NCBI GenBank assembly: GCA_002900995.3
Contig: CM035304.1
Span: 5,596,134-5,660,133 of the forward strand
DNA from: Ganoderma boninense
Taxonomy: Eukaryota; Basidiomycota; Agaricomycetes; Polyporales; Polyporaceae
Direction: 5' to 3'
DNA: 64,000 bases
Part shown: positions 34,101 to 44,429 of the stretch, piece after piece
Numbering within the stretch: the stretch's first letter is position 1
Layout of the letters: each line of letters begins with the position of its first letter
The notes under the pieces: model-generated
Told to the model about the DNA's origin: nothing
What the model saw: the letters and a program-made list of their open reading frames with translations, nothing else
Database searches by the model: none
Position numbers and translations under genes: made by a program

Positions 34101-35695
34101 GCATTTCCCCTATCAATTAGGCGTTGCATTCCTAACCTAGGAGGACAGGCCTTTTTCCCGAAGAACCGCGGACACTGGAAACAGTTTTCTAGTGCTGAGC
34201 TCGACGCGGTCGGCCCTCGCCCGGAGGCTCCGACGTTCGACACTCGGTTCCCGCAAGACCTGTATATCAAGAAAGGATACACGCCAAGCGAGGAAATCGG
34301 TATCGCGATGCTCGCGCTCACGGACAACGGCCAGATGGAGCTCATCGACTGGACGAAGCAGGTATGCCTTTCATTTCGTTCGGATGTGGTCTGCAGGAGT
34401 TGACATCTCGTGTACGATAACATCCAGCTTCTGACGTTGTGCATCGCTCATCGGCAACGAATCATTGACGACGTCGACGGATCGTCGTCGAGGACTATCG
34501 ACTTGAGCAATATGGATAGCGAGGATGAAGATACAATGGATGCCGTACTCGGCCGCCGTGGGCCATCCGCGGAGGCTCTTGCTAAGATCAATGACTATCG
34601 TAAGTTTCTTGTAGTCTTGTTACGAGTTCTACTTAACACCATTGTAGTCATTCCCTATGTCAGCGATGAGGAAGCCGACGCTGCAAACAAGAATCCCCAC
34701 TTGAAGCTCCTCTTCCGACTCGTGCACTTCAAGATCATGGACCAGGGTGCGCTCTATGTTTGCTATACTCCTGCAGTAGACCCTGACACATAGCGACAGA
34801 CGCCGACGAGCTGGACTGGTACATCCCCTCCGTCATCCTGCCCAGCGAGCTGCAGCGAAGCCTCAACATCATCAACCAGTACCTCGAGACGCCCATCGAC
34901 CTCGAGGGCAAGAAGCCCTCGGAGCTCTTCAAGAAGAGGAAACGCCGCCGCGTCACACGCCGCAAGCAGCCCGAGTCCGACGCGGAGGAGGGGGATGGGG
35001 AGGGGGAGGACGCGCACGCGGAGTTCCGGCAGACGAAGCGCAAGGAGAAGCGCAAGAAGGAGAAGCAGCAGTACAAGTCGGCGGAGTTCATCGTCGACAG
35101 CGACGCGGAGATGGGCGACATGGACGACTTCCTGGCGAAGGAGAAGGCGCTGCGCGAGAAGACGGCCGCGCTCGCGGCGGCGACGGGCCAGGTCGCGACG
35201 ATGCGCGCGCACGGGACGCGTAAGCGCCGGAGGAAGGGGAAGGAGGAGAAGGATAAACGGAAGCGCAGGAGGCGTGGTGGGAAGGATGAGGCGGGAGATG
35301 ATGATGATGGGGGCGAGGAGGAGGGGTCAGAGGGGGAGAAGGTGGCAGAGAAGGCCAGGGACGAGAGCGACTCGGAGTCGAGCGAGCTTGAAGTAGTCGA
35401 GAGCCCGAAGAGAGCAGGGTCGGAGCCTACCCCAGCGACATCACCTCCTGCGGATGCGGCCACGGCTCCCAAACCGAAACCGAAACCTCGCCCGCGACCT
35501 CGCGCTAAAGTGGCCACACCGTCCCCGGAGCCGGGTGCGCCCTCGCCTCCAGCTGCCGATGCTGCTACGGCTCAGACATCCAACTCGCGACATACGTCAC
35601 AGGCCTCTTCAGACGACGAGGTGTTATCAGTCAAGGCTCTGCGAGGCTCGAGGAAGAAGGCGGTGGCTCTTATTATTTCGGATGATGACGAATGA
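31147..35695 (+). CDS. TOF1: Timeless / Tof1 / Swi1 replication fork-protection protein
   Basis: Predicted 1203-aa protein in ten exons (31147-31971, 32248-32635, 32715-32944, 33179-33557, 33628-33740, 33800-34096, 34149-34361, 34428-34599, 34648-34746, 34800-35695); the frame closes. The N-terminal Timeless domain starts at VVDALGGYEGGKYRLGDECY, with VARIFWATRVLPNDLIPILL following. The centre holds FARAFVENCFNPLLASLLKD and a second helical block, including NRGHWK after AFFPK. The C-terminus is basic and acidic low complexity, ending in a DDE tail. Tof1 partners Csm3 at replication forks, couples helicase to polymerase and supports checkpoint signalling. Introns 1 and 3 are long (276 and 234 nt). 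Intron 3 is open in frame and consists largely of 21-bp repeats. An ATG 48 nt upstream is an alternative start. Confidence 0.92.
33031..33178 (+). repeat. 21-bp minisatellite in a Timeless-gene intron
   Basis: Seven units of 21-22 bp (33031, 33053, 33074, 33095, 33116, 33137, 33158) each begin YGCATAYAY and end about CGACA. The last unit ends exactly at the splice acceptor (33178). As 21 is divisible by three and no stop occurs, the array would read as heptapeptides such as RIYPPAA and RIHPPTT if retained. Confidence 0.85.
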
Positions 35696-36187
35696 GGCGT
35701 GGGTGGCGATGTGGTGGTGTGTATTATCCTGGGTCATAATGAAGCTCAGACTCCAGATGTCCAAGTTGTCATGATTCAACTCAAACCCCGTCCTGCGGCT
35801 AAGTACTGCAGATTGCCTTTGGCGCTTCCCGGCGTGAGATTTGTGAGTAGCGCGCTGTAAGTAGGGCAACTTAGCTGGGCAAAGCGCTCACTACGCAAGG
35901 AGGACCAATATCGATCAACATTTGGCGCATATCTATTCGATAATTCGATTACATAGGTATGCGTGGCCGAAGAACCGTCTTCTACACCAACTTGAAGTGC
36001 CGTTCAAGAAGTGAATACCCACTGCGTCCTTCCCGTGCTGCGCGTTTGTTGACACTTTTGATCCGGGAAATCGCTAACAATAAGAATATTGTGGCGGCAG
36101 AGATATCGATGGGAGGCAACTCTTCTCTTTCCTCAAGTCCACATCCTCCTTAGGCTCCATTATTTCGTGGACCACTCCTCAAGCCCA
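35696..36187. other. Intergenic region before the F-box gene
   Basis: Terminator side of Timeless and promoter side of the F-box gene, which is co-oriented. Nothing else recognised. Confidence 0.4.
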
Positions 36188-38271
36188 ATGCAGCAAATTT
36201 GGATGGTTCCATCTGTGCAGAGTCTATCTCCAGAAACACTCCGCAGGATATGCGATATCTTGTTATTCTCAGATCGGCCTCCAGTCAACTCCAGCAGTAA
36301 TGAGACCCAAGTCAAGGATCGGACTCGAAGTCGTTATGCCGGAATGCAGACCGTCGTCTCACTTGCAAGGACCTCTCGCCGTCTACACGAACACGCAGCA
36401 GATGCACTTTGGCATACTATTCCCGCTTTCGGCGTCCTAGCCTTTACGCTGCCGCAGGATATGTGGAGCTGCACGCGAACAGGAGAGTATATGAGTACGG
36501 GAGTTCTGTTTGAAGTGGTGCGTGGGACAACCTTATTGTTTTACAACTTACAACAGGGTTGACTCATCTTTATCAGTCATTGGACTTGAAGCGACCGCTG
36601 TCGGAAGCCGACCTCGTTCGATTCCACCACTACGCCCCGCGCGTAAAGCGCATCAGCATGTTAGAGCGTTTCAGCCGTTTTAAGCCTTGTACGCCGTCCC
36701 TTACGTTCTCACCCAACATCCTGGATGCTTTTGAGTCTTATCCGATTGTTCTTCCGAACCTTCGTGCTCTGTGGTCATCCCCAGACTTGGAGCATCATCG
36801 AGAGTTCTACCGCTCATTCCCCATCCTCTTCGGGCCCAACCTTGAAGAGGTCGTCACTTGGTGTCCTGACGACGGTCCTACGGTTCCCCAACTGGACGAG
36901 GGCCACTATAAGTGCATGCTGATCAAGCTTCACGCTATCGCTCCAAATCTCCAGTGCCTGGTGCTCAACGTGGACCGCCACCCATTTGCCGAGGCCTGTG
37001 CACCCATACTTTCGAGTCTCACATCCAATACTTCGGAAAATTTGACCTTTCTTTACGTTGGCCACATGGCGCTCAACTCGTACGCCATCCATCACCTCGC
37101 CGGGCTGCCCTTCTTAACGTACCTCAACGCAAAGCTTGGGGATCGAATCACTGCCGCAGACCTCTCATTCCTTCGGGCACCTAGCCTGAGATATTTTCCA
37201 ATGCTCCAAAATGCTCATCTAGTCCATTCGCACGACCTATCGCTTCTCTCCCTCTTCGTGCAACACATCCGAGCCACACCTCTCGAGACCATACATCTTG
37301 TCTTGGATACCGCAGTTCCATTCCAGCATGTGACCGATTTTTTGAACAGCGTTTTGAAGCGCAAGCGTGCGGACAGCCTCGAAGCTCTCACCTTGGACTG
37401 CTGGGTCCGCCGGGATTTTGACTCACCCGGGCCACATGTGCTCACGGAGGAGCACCTGCGCCCTTTCTTCGCCTTCAGGCGGCTCAAATGCTTCGACCTC
37501 AACGTCCGGTGTGATTTCGAGATCGACAACACCACACTCGATAATATCGCCGCCGCCTGGCCGGACTTGAAAGTGCTAGGACTCGGTCCCTCCCACGAGA
37601 AGACAGCCTCGAAGGTCACCCTGGCGGGCCTCATCCCGCTCGCGCGTGGCTGCCCCCGGCTGAAGAAACTCGGCTTGACGATCGACGCTGCCACGCCCAT
37701 GGAGCAATCCATAGACCTTAACGGACCGTACGGCTCGTTGCTTCTGCACGGGCCCACAGTAAACATAGAGTATGTATCGTCGGCGTCGTTGCGATTACCT
37801 GCTCCTTGTTCGCTGACGCCTTGTGAAACCATGTCGTGCAGCTTTTCCCTGCTCCCCGATCCGAAGACCATTACCCCAAAGTACTTCCTGGAGAAACCAC
37901 TGGACGACAGCCCTCTGGAGGAGCTCAGGCTGGGTCGGTCGCCGATCGCCGACCCCCCTGCGGTCGCAGGCTTCCTGTCGTGCTTCTTCCCGAATTTACG
38001 CCAGGTGGACGGCCAATGGCGGCCCATCGAACTGCTGGAGAACGGCGCCCGCGGCCACAGTCAGCGTGGCTGGTCAGAGGAGGAAGTTGAAAAGATTGTC
38101 GCCGAGGCGGAGCACAGGGAGACATGGAATTGGGTGGTAGATCAAGCCTTGCCCGAGCTGATGCTGACCCGGCGGGCCGAACAGCGCAGGGCACACCGCC
38201 CTGCAAGCGTTGCGGCTTCGAAGCTTCGGGATCTGGTGCAGATGATGGCAGAGCTCAGCATCCAAGACTAA
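36188..38271 (+). CDS. F-box / LRR-like protein
   Basis: Predicted 650-aa protein in three exons (36188-36517, 36577-37769, 37842-38271). The N-terminus VQSLSPETLRRICDILL has the pattern of an F-box, followed by VVSLARTSRRLHEHAADALW, the second F-box helix pair. The rest is an irregular leucine-rich ladder starting at KRPLSEADLVRFHHYAPRVK, typical of the large mushroom-specific F-box family. Such proteins are substrate receptors of SCF ubiquitin ligases; the target is unknown. The third exon starts after a 72-nt intron that is divisible by three and open, so retention would only add 24 residues. The first intron was chosen because it restores the conserved RPLxxxDxxRF segment. Confidence 0.82.
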
Positions 38272-38307
38272 GATTATTGACGGAGTCGTAAGTGCTTCCC
38301 AGGATTT

Positions 38308-39611
38308 CATCAGGAAAAACACCCCATGCTAATTAGTTGTAAATTAGCGAGGTCCCTGCTAATGATCAGATAATAAGATGCTTACACGTATAATAGCAAT
38401 AATCTAATCGGTCTCCATGAAATCGGAAACGGAAGGAATCTATTAACGCCTACGGGCTACGTACAATGGATGAGCACCACTCTCGCTGAACATAAGTATC
38501 GTCGGCGCCGTAAGCAGACCAGGACTGACCTGCACCTCCGGCGCGGAAGTCCTGGCCTACCGGCCCTAAACCAGGCACGTGATCTCGCCAATTTGCCAGC
38601 GCGACTCGGACGAGGCGTCGCGACTCGCGGGGCACTTTTCTTCCTCAGTTCCTTCACCTCCTCTCTCCCTTCTTCACGTCTCCTTACAGGTTTCCGGCTT
38701 GCCGTCTGCTCTAGCGATATATATTTATCGCAAATTCACTTGTTTGGGACGACAAAGGTATGTGTTCCTGTCAATGGCGTTGCATGGTAGTTGAGTTTAT
38801 TCAGGGTGTCGTCGTCGCGCTGTATTTGCGGTCTCCGCAACTGCAAAGTGAGTTCTCGTTCATGTTATCCCGGTTCCCTGAGCATGACAATGCTTGGCTG
38901 TGCACTGACATCGTCACGGATGACGGCACCTGGCTGCGTCGGTACGTTATCCTTTGCTCACCTTTCCCCGGCTCTTGCAGCGGCCCAGGGTGTATGCTAC
39001 GTTCACGGTTCCTATCAAGCTGACGGTTAGCTTTTTAGGAGCTGCATCAGACACAGTAGCATATGGGATGGAATACATCGACATCAACAAGGTGAGCATC
39101 CGCTGTTGTCATCATTTATCGGCGCACAGATGTGGTGGACTGCCTGTCATGTTAATGCGTCCTGGATCCTCACAACCTCATTCTTCCCCGCTCCACCCCA
39201 GACGGTGTCTCAGGCTGGACCTCGACACCTATGCCACCGTGGTTGTCTTGTTTCTTCTCCTCGCAGTATGATGGACCAGTGTGACACAACTAACATGCGT
39301 TGGACTTCGCTTGCCGGCCTGCTGTTTGTTCCAGGACGGTTCCTATCGACTGACAGGCTTTAGTACATGAACCCTGTATGTAGCTTGTTAGGTTGTACTT
39401 CGTGCTAGAGCAATATATTTTCTGTGTTGTAATGTTTTCCGTCTGTGTGCTGCCTGAATACGCCCAGCCTGGATGATAATGAAGGAATAGTCACGAACTA
39501 ATGGGCGTCTAAAACGATAATTATAAATGGACCTAGTAGTTTAGACTAATGAACTAATCGCTCTCATTACATATAAATATACCTAATTAGCAGGGGAGGT
39601 TTTCCCTGATG
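38308..39611. mobile_element. Inverted-repeat-bounded element, non-coding (about 1.3 kb)
   Basis: 29 bases at 38308-38336 match the reverse complement of 39583-39611 at 25 of 29 positions, both beginning CATCAGG and ending GCTAATTAG. AT-rich arms enclose a GC-richer core without a long open frame or recognisable transposase. Inside, GGTTCCTATC-GCTGAC-type segments occur twice (near 39005 and 39343). No clear target-site duplication was found. A non-autonomous DNA transposon is likely but the superfamily cannot be named. Confidence 0.5.
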
Positions 39612-39977
39612 TTCAAGTTAACGGTCGATCGGCTGGTCCGTCGTTACGTTACGATGTCCTACCGTGGCTTGGAAAGTGGAGCATGTTAGAGTACTATTAA
39701 ATGTTGTTGTCGAATAAAGTGTAAAACAGGTCCAGATGTTCGAGGAGAGTCCGAGTCGGACAAGCATTGCCTGGGCGGCGAAAGTGCGTCCACGGGCGCT
39801 AATCCACACATGAACCTGATTCCGAACCGCCACCACCACAACTCGCCTGATCCCTAACCGTCGCGGCAACATACCTCATCCGCCTTTAATGTGCATCTTG
39901 GAGTGTCGAATTCACACTCTTTACGAATCAGAACTTACTGGCAGCACCCTTCGAACGTCTCAAAATTTAGACAAGTC
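39612..39977. other. Promoter region of the SLX1 gene
   Basis: No gene recognised; it begins at the outer edge of the inverted-repeat element. Confidence 0.4.
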
Positions 39978-42054
39978 ATGCCCCGTGTCACCAAGTCTTC
40001 CTTGGTCGACCACAGATTTCCCGCTTTCTATGCCTGCTACCTCCTGAAGAGTGTAAGGACACCGAAAGCAACTGCGTAGGTATATTCTTACTTGAAATTC
40101 GGCGTATCATTGATTCTTTGTTCTTCGCAAGGACGTACATAGGAAGTACTCCCAGTCCACCAAGGCGTATACGGTCATCCCCTTTACAAATTCTGCATGG
40201 TCAGCACTAATGGACAATTTAGCCAGCATAATGGAATCATATCCCAAGGGGCCTGGAAGACAAAGCATAACCGACCATGGGTCATGCAAATGATTGTTCA
40301 TGGGTTCCCTTCGAAATTAGCGGCCCTGCAGTTTGAATGGGCGTGGCAACACCCACACATATCTCGTCATCTTCGAGACAACGATGGTCAAGCAGTTTTT
40401 ACCCGCAGTGGCAAATTCAGGTACTTAACCACCAACGTCAAGTAAGCTGCATTTTCCTACCTCTTCGCGTCCCAAGTTTTGAAACTTCGTTCAGAGTCGC
40501 GAGAAGCATGGTTTCTTCGCATCCGTACAATACTTGGCCACTGTGCATCAAGTTTTTCACGGATGAGGCTGAGAAAGCATGGATCAGCGCGGGGAAGGCT
40601 CCAGATATGCCCCCTCTCCCTCTCGGAATCAGGGTCGCTACAGAACTTGAGGGCGTGGATGGTCAGTCGGGGAAACTGGGTTCAGGTCGCACCGGACCAA
40701 TAGACGTCTCGGATGGTATGTTCTCAAACGCCCCCCTTATGCACACGCAAATGACACCAAATCTCCACCTCACCTAGCACACTTCACGACCGAACACCTT
40801 CGCAAGGCTTCTTCGATCTTCGTCCCCGATCGCGACCTTCGATGTTCCATCTGCCATGATACTATCCAAAGTGATGCTGTCAGTTGATCATCTGCGCCTC
40901 TTACGCCAGAATGTTGACTTCCTGACTTAAACAATCCAGGATTCTTTAGCCACTGGTCTCTGTCCGACAGCCTCGTGCACGGCTGTGTCCCATCTTTCGT
41001 GTTTGTCTCGCCATTTTCTCACCAGCGAAGCATCCTCTTCTTCAAACTCAGACATCATACCGCGCGGCGGCCATTGCACGTCGTGCAAGGACTACATACT
41101 CTGGGGCGACGTCGTTCGAGGGTGCTATCGCCGTCGCGTGGGGGGCGTGACTCCGGAAGCCGAACCAGACGACGCAGACGCGCAGGACGAGGACGAAGAC
41201 CTCACAGGACAGCTTTATGGCGACCGACGTGAAGGCGAAGGCGAAGGGGCTCCCCCTAAGGCAGCGAGATCTATCACGTCGCGTCGGACCATAAAGCAGT
41301 CCAAGGCACGCGCCTCCGCTCCATCTGCCTCCAAACCCGCACAATTCTCGACGTTGGTGCCGTCTTCGTCCAGTGACGAGCGCGAACACTTCGATCTTGA
41401 CAACATCAGCGGCGGCAGCTCTGATGAACAAGATTCCGACGATGGACGCCCACAGTGGCACTCTATCCCTCCCCCAAAGTCCGCCCAGTCAAGACAGGGA
41501 AGTGTGCCTCCCAGGGCTACACCGGTATACCCGCGTCCTCGGCTTCGAGATGGCGAAGATCATCGCGCCCCACCGTCATCCTCTCACGCCCCTGCGAGCC
41601 ACGGGAGGCCGCAAACCCAGACAGCAGTCGGCGCCGAGGGACTAAGGTTTGGTTTCATGTCAGCAGTGTCGTCCGGGTTCTCACCTCCAGGATCTGCTCA
41701 TTCAGTCGCGGGAAAATGTGTCACGGAGGAGTATCCAGAGGCCCGGCGCGCACGACGTCAAGGAAACCACGCTCGGCCGACATGGCAGGAACGCACGCTG
41801 TCGATCCTCTTCTTTCCACGCCAGGGGATGCTGCGCGCGGCGCCCCTGACAGGGGATCCTCTTGTCCGCCGTCGGGAACCATCCCTGGGGACGGTCGCCG
41901 GCCGCTGGAAATCGCGCGCGCAGCGTTGGGCAAACCGAGTCTCCGGCCATTTCCTGACATGCCACCGCTTTCACCGCCACGTCCAGAGATGCATGACCGG
42001 AGACCAGGGCGCAAGACCATCGATAATGAAGTGGTGGAAATATCATCTGATTGA
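39978..42054 (+). CDS. SLX1: SLX1, structure-specific endonuclease catalytic subunit
   Basis: Predicted 583-aa protein in seven exons (39978-40075, 40132-40173, 40223-40441, 40495-40715, 40778-40878, 40940-41646, 41691-42054); the frame closes. The GIY-YIG nuclease domain spans residues 17-100: FYACYLL, TYIGSTPSPPRR, and catalytic Glu85 in LQFEWAWQHP. A C-terminal RING/PHD-like zinc finger follows, with CSICHDT, a CP-x3-SC segment, SHLSC and CTSC. With scaffold Slx4 it cuts branched DNA such as Holliday junctions and 5' flaps in the nucleus. The protein is longer than yeast Slx1 because of an acidic, serine-rich tail ending EVVEISSD. That tail requires a 44-nt intron at 41647-41690; without it a different 26-residue-longer end would result. 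Confidence 0.92.
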
Positions 42055-43364
42055 TGGAGATGAACCGTTGGTGTCGGGCTGTGAGTGTAGGCTGGGCGAG
42101 GTGGTTCGTCAGGTCCTTCTGCGCCTGCATTGAACCTCTCTACTGACCGGGCCGCATTCCAGTTCCGAAAGTCACAATGGATCTGGCGTGCTTGGCCTCG
42201 TTCGGCCATCGCGCGGCGAGTTGTTGAATTCAGTCATTTACAACTCCGCACCGAAGCTGCTGACCCGAAAACCACAAAACGCAACCGCACCTCAGTGTGA
42301 GTGTGTCCTTGTACTCCAGCTCGACGTCGCCGCGAGCCTGCGTGCATGCTTCCATACCATGTCATGATAGACCCATAAGTCCGCCCGACCACCCTACGGC
42401 CGAGTCGCTGAACCCAGAGCTTAACCGTCCACCTCAGGCCCACCTCGTGTGCTGATAATCGTCCACCTTGACTACTGTCGCGACTTCCGGCGGGCGCCCG
42501 CGTCCTAAGAAAGGCGAGTCGTGCCCGTGGCGGTGGCGCGCCGCTATTATTCATTCGCGCGCAGCACTGGACAGAGGGCGGCTGAGGGCGGGCGTGCAGG
42601 CGAATCTGATCCACCTTGAGTGATTCTACCCCACCATCGGGAAGCCCTCCATGGGCACAGCTCCGGGAAGTCGTGTTCGCCTGATGTTTCCGCTCGGGCA
42701 CAAGCACAATGACTGTGCAGCGCGTCCGTTTTGCTTGATTGACGCTGCTCGGAGCCTTCTGCGCCAGCGCACACGCACTGCCCGCGGCGGCGAGCCTTTG
42801 CCAAAGCAGGCTCAAGGCTCCCGAAAAAACCCAGATGCCGGGTGTCGTCCTTGTCCCTCTCGCGTGCGAGTGCGGGTACTGATCGTGCGAGACGCACCAC
42901 AACTTGCAAGGGGGCTGGCGGGCCAGTGGGAACCGGACGCCCAGCGGGAAATGCGCCCGGACCTGGGGGCGAATCCGCCTGTCACCATAGTGCGAAGACA
43001 GGGCGTATCGCGATGCAGAAGCTACGAACGCGGATGCATGGGAAGTGCCGTAAGTGCATTCATCAGAACAGAGGCGTTACATGGCCCCGCTGCACCGCGA
43101 CCCACGCCAGACGCTATAAGCAGCAGATCGCCAACGTTCTCTCCCGGCCTCATCCTGTACCCTTCTGCGCTGCCTGCGTTCTCGTGCAACGTTGTACTAG
43201 TCCCTCAGGCTCCCGCTTGCGGTCCATCCATCTGGGCTTCTTGTCCCGCCCATGGGATAAGGGTATCTGAGGTTCGTCCCTGCCCAGGTTTTTCGTATTT
43301 ATACATATCGTCAGTTCGCTGAGGATAACCGCATAGCGTCCGCCCCGTCCCGCTGACTCCCAAG
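42055..43364. other. Intergenic region, no supported gene
   Basis: Frames of up to about 220 codons on either strand have biased, unstructured composition, lack splice support and show no family motifs. They probably reflect GC richness. Confidence 0.4.
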
Positions 43365-43819
43365 ATGCGGTACGGAGGCCGTACGTCTACCGAGTCGACC
43401 ACCCCGCTCGCGCGACGCCACAGCACGAGCACAACCTCGTCGTTTGTGCCTTCCTCGTATCCATATCGACAGTCGTACCTTGAGATCCGCAATGGCCGAG
43501 AATACATGACTATGCTGCCGGTATGTCGTGCGCGCCATCCGAGTCCTTCGTGCGGCGGTCCCTGACGACTTGTTGCTCGCAAGCCGATGACGACTGAAGA
43601 AGACCTGCTGCAGGAGGACCTGATTGGACAGCCCACGGTGTATACCTCTTATGGACCTTTCCCTGAACGGCGGAAACGGATGAAACTCGTACAGGCTATT
43701 GCGGTAAGCCCAGAGCGCACTTGTGGGTGGGCGAGGTAAGTTGACGAACCTCGTAGGACCTCATACGAAAACTCCGACAGAGTTTAGGGAGACGGCGTCC
43801 ACAGCCCGATGTGGCGTAA
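43365..43819 (+). CDS. Small hypothetical basic protein (112 aa)
   Basis: Three exons (43365-43520, 43584-43703, 43757-43819) joined by GT-AG introns of 63 and 53 nt give a closed frame of 112 codons plus stop. The N-terminal half is serine/threonine-rich. The second half carries an acidic stretch (TTEEDLLQEDLIGQ) followed by two basic clusters, RRKRMK and GRRRPQ. No domain is recognised. Two well-formed introns and the hydrophilic, charged make-up support a real gene of unknown function, possibly nuclear. Confidence 0.5.
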
Positions 43820-44429
43820 TTTATGTGTTTATGCCTTCTTGAAAATGCTGCATTGGGTACTGGCTGTTCATGGCAGGCCGCGGTGGAGTTTGGGACAGGA
43901 ACATCAGCGAGATGGGGCGAGAAGGGAGAACCGCTCGGTCTGCATCCGCGTCTTCGAACCCCGCCTCATTGTCCTTGCAGCGTCAATCATACACAACACA
44001 AGGCAGAGTGTGGCAGCCAATACGCCCCTCCATTGGTGGTCATTGATAAGTTCCTTGCCCGAGGGTCATCTCCGGGGCATCGGAGGCTGTGAAAACAGCT
44101 GAGCCCTGTTGGCTAGCGACCCTTGCTCAGGGATAGTGGTCGCGCCCATGAACGATATTTGGAAGGACCACACGGCCAGCGTATATTCGTCACCATTCAC
44201 AAGATTCAGATCATACAGTACGGCAAGATCGAGAGACGAAGGAAAAAAGATAACTTGGAATCGAGAGCAAAATACGCAAAGCGGCGGAACAGAATACAAA
44301 TCGACAAGACACAAGAGCGTCCGAACGACAGTGTCCATCCGAGGCGCTGCAGTCTGCAGTCATACAATATCGTCAATAAACATCAGAAAACGTAGACCCC
44401 CCGCCCCCCCACGGGCCTCTGAGACCGAC
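43820..44429. other. Convergent intergenic region
   Basis: Lies between two 3' ends. Plus-strand frames that continue into 44430-45900 are antisense shadows of the disordered-protein gene. Confidence 0.4.

Noticed and set aside
42234..42902. 222-codon minus-strand frame
   Set aside because: No splice sites, domain or conservation hint; composition unlike neighbouring genes.
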